NCBI RefSeq assembly: GCF_000972705.2
Contig: NZ_LATL02000148.1
Location: 1-6,088 of the forward strand
From: Limnoraphis robusta CS-951
Lineage (GTDB): Bacteria > Cyanobacteriota > Cyanobacteriia > Cyanobacteriales > Microcoleaceae
Direction: 5' to 3'
Length of the DNA: 6,088 nt
Every line of letters starts with the position of its first letter. Within the stretch, counting starts at the first letter, position 1. A program made the position numbers and the translations under genes. Below are positions 5,140-6,088 of the stretch, piece by piece. The notes beneath the pieces are model-generated. The model was given only the letters and a program-made list of their open reading frames with translations, had not been told where the DNA came from and searched no databases.

Positions 5140-6088
5140 TTAATTTTTTGTTAACTCTTGTCGCAATCGGTAAACAATTGTATCGCGGTCAACTTGGTTA
5201 ATAATCTCTTGAATCACCGTATCAATACCCGATTCTCCCCAAGTACAGCCTTGTTCGAGATAAACCTGAGCCGCTCGACCCACCGTATAAGTTCCATAGG
5301 CGGAAATTGAAGCTTGAGTGAAAGCAACACCCGCATAAGTCGAAATATCCGTCGCTAATCCCGCCGCACTTTTACCGAATCCTAATATTGCACCGCTTCC
5401 CCATTCCGCCAGAATCATTCCCCCCGCACTTAATAGAATTTTTTGTAATAGCTTACTGGCTTGATAATTGGTAATGGGTAAACCATATAAACGAGCCAAA
5501 GACCGAATTAAAATCAGATCACTGATCGCCGTCGCCAACACATCAATAACTGCAATCGGATTAATCGCGATCGCGATCGCTTTATACTTCGTAAACTGCC
5601 AAATTAACGCTTCCGCTTCCGTTTGTTGAAGTTGAATTGTTTGATGAGCAATCTGTTTTTCCGCCTCTCGCGCCTGAACCAAGGCATTTAACGCCAAAAG
5701 CGATCGCCCTTCTTGATAGAGAATATTAATAATCGTTTGTTTCAACTCATCAATTTGAGGGGGAGGAGTCTCCCATTCCTCAGTCACCCGACCATCAGGC
5801 CATTCCACCCGAACTTGAACCGCAGCAGGAACCGCCGCCACTCGCACCACCTCCACTAGAGAACTATCAGCAGGTTGAAATTCTCCCTGGGAGTTCAATT
5901 CCCAATCCGAAAACTCCAGATTCAGCGCATCAGTAGTCGTCAACCGTTGTAAATTCTGGTAAATAGCCTGCTGTTCTGCGTCCGTGTACAGGTCAATCTT
6001 ATTAAAAACAACAATCAGAGGTTTTTGAGCCTTTCGCAACTCACAGAGCGCTTCATACTCCGTGCGAGTCAGATCACCCGATACCACA
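5140..6088 (-). CDS. GTPase with DUF697 C-terminal domain (5' end outside window)
   Basis: The visible 315 residues are the C-terminal part of a Ras-like/TrmE-class GTPase fused to DUF697, a widespread cyanobacterial protein type whose role is poorly known. The G4 guanine-specificity motif is seen as FNKID (visible residues 28-32). VRVAAVP (81-87) sits where the G5 loop is expected. A charged helical stretch (about 110-165) leads to the DUF697 domain (about 165-300). This has a hydrophobic helix with NPIAVIDVLATAISDL (176-191), the GLPITNYQASKLLQKIL segment (202-218), and a Gly/Ala-rich second hydrophobic part (220-265), suggesting membrane association. The G1 P-loop, G2 and G3 motifs must lie beyond base 6088. 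The frame stays open to the window edge, and the first visible codons (GTG GTA, Val-Val) are internal residues, not a start. Roughly 150-200 residues are probably missing by comparison with usual family length. The stop is TAA at 5142-5140. No function in polysaccharide synthesis is implied by the neighbourhood. Confidence 0.88.
   Translation of the reverse strand, partial: VVSGDLTRTEYEALCELRKAQKPLIVVFNKIDLYTDAEQQAIYQNLQRLTTTDALNLEFSDWELNSQGEFQPADSSLVEVVRVAAVPAAVQVRVEWPDGRVTEEWETPPPQIDELKQTIINILYQEGRSLLALNALVQAREAEKQIAHQTIQLQQTEAEALIWQFTKYKAIAIAINPIAVIDVLATAISDLILIRSLARLYGLPITNYQASKLLQKILLSAGGMILAEWGSGAILGFGKSAAGLATDISTYAGVAFTQASISAYGTYTVGRAAQVYLEQGCTWGESGIDTVIQEIINQVDRDTIVYRLRQELTKN
5567..5580. 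repeat. Two overlapping HIP1 octamers
   Basis: GCGATCGC occurs at 5567-5574 and again at 5573-5580, sharing two bases. On the minus strand the run encodes alternating Ala and Ile (visible residues 170-175) at the start of the first DUF697 hydrophobic helix. Confidence 0.9.
5700..5707. repeat. HIP1 octamer GCGATCGC
   Basis: This is a third HIP1 locus, about 120 bp from the overlapping pair and also inside the GTPase gene. Three of the four copies in the window are therefore in this one gene. Confidence 0.9.

Noticed and set aside
6085..6087. GTG as a possible start of the GTPase gene
   Set aside because: It would leave the protein without G1-G3 motifs. The Val-Val here fits the interior of the GTPase domain shortly before G4, and the frame is open to the window edge.

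Overview
The window looks like a chromosomal stretch from a low-to-mid-GC cyanobacterium, probably filamentous and Planktothrix/Oscillatoria-like. The evidence is four copies of the cyanobacterial octamer GCGATCGC (HIP1), two of them overlapping, a C-rich degenerate tandem repeat at the left edge, and protein types common in that phylum. The genus is inference. No mobile element, CRISPR array, rRNA or tRNA was recognised.

Layout. Bases 1-155 are non-coding and hold a 9-nt degenerate tandem repeat and a perfect 7-bp hairpin ahead of a SemiSWEET-type sugar transporter gene (156-410, +). Next come a radical SAM protein of the B12-binding-like type that starts with GTG (502-2145, +) and, 43 nt later, a WecB/TagA/CpsF (GT26) glycosyltransferase (2189-2965, +). 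Converging on it with only 16 bp between the stops is a polyprenyl-phosphate sugar phosphotransferase of the WbaP/CpsE class (2982-4484, -). A 655-bp gene-free stretch (4485-5139) follows. It carries several short inverted and direct repeats and candidate promoter elements. The right edge is the C-terminal part of a DUF697 GTPase (5140-6088, -) whose P-loop half lies outside the window.

How the genes fit together. The GT26 enzyme and the phosphosugar transferase are both established types for early steps of polysaccharide assembly on a lipid carrier at the inner face of the cytoplasmic membrane. The first loads a hexose-1-phosphate on undecaprenyl phosphate and the GT26 enzyme can add a following sugar. 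Their tail-to-tail arrangement suggests one exopolysaccharide or capsule function split over two transcripts, which is inference. The SemiSWEET, radical SAM and GTPase genes have no evident pathway link to this pair.

Nothing here proves a new system. The most useful second looks are the structured intergenic region upstream of the phosphosugar transferase, the radical SAM protein with the cobalamin histidine position replaced, and the tandem HIP1 that writes an Ala-Ile repeat into a membrane helix.
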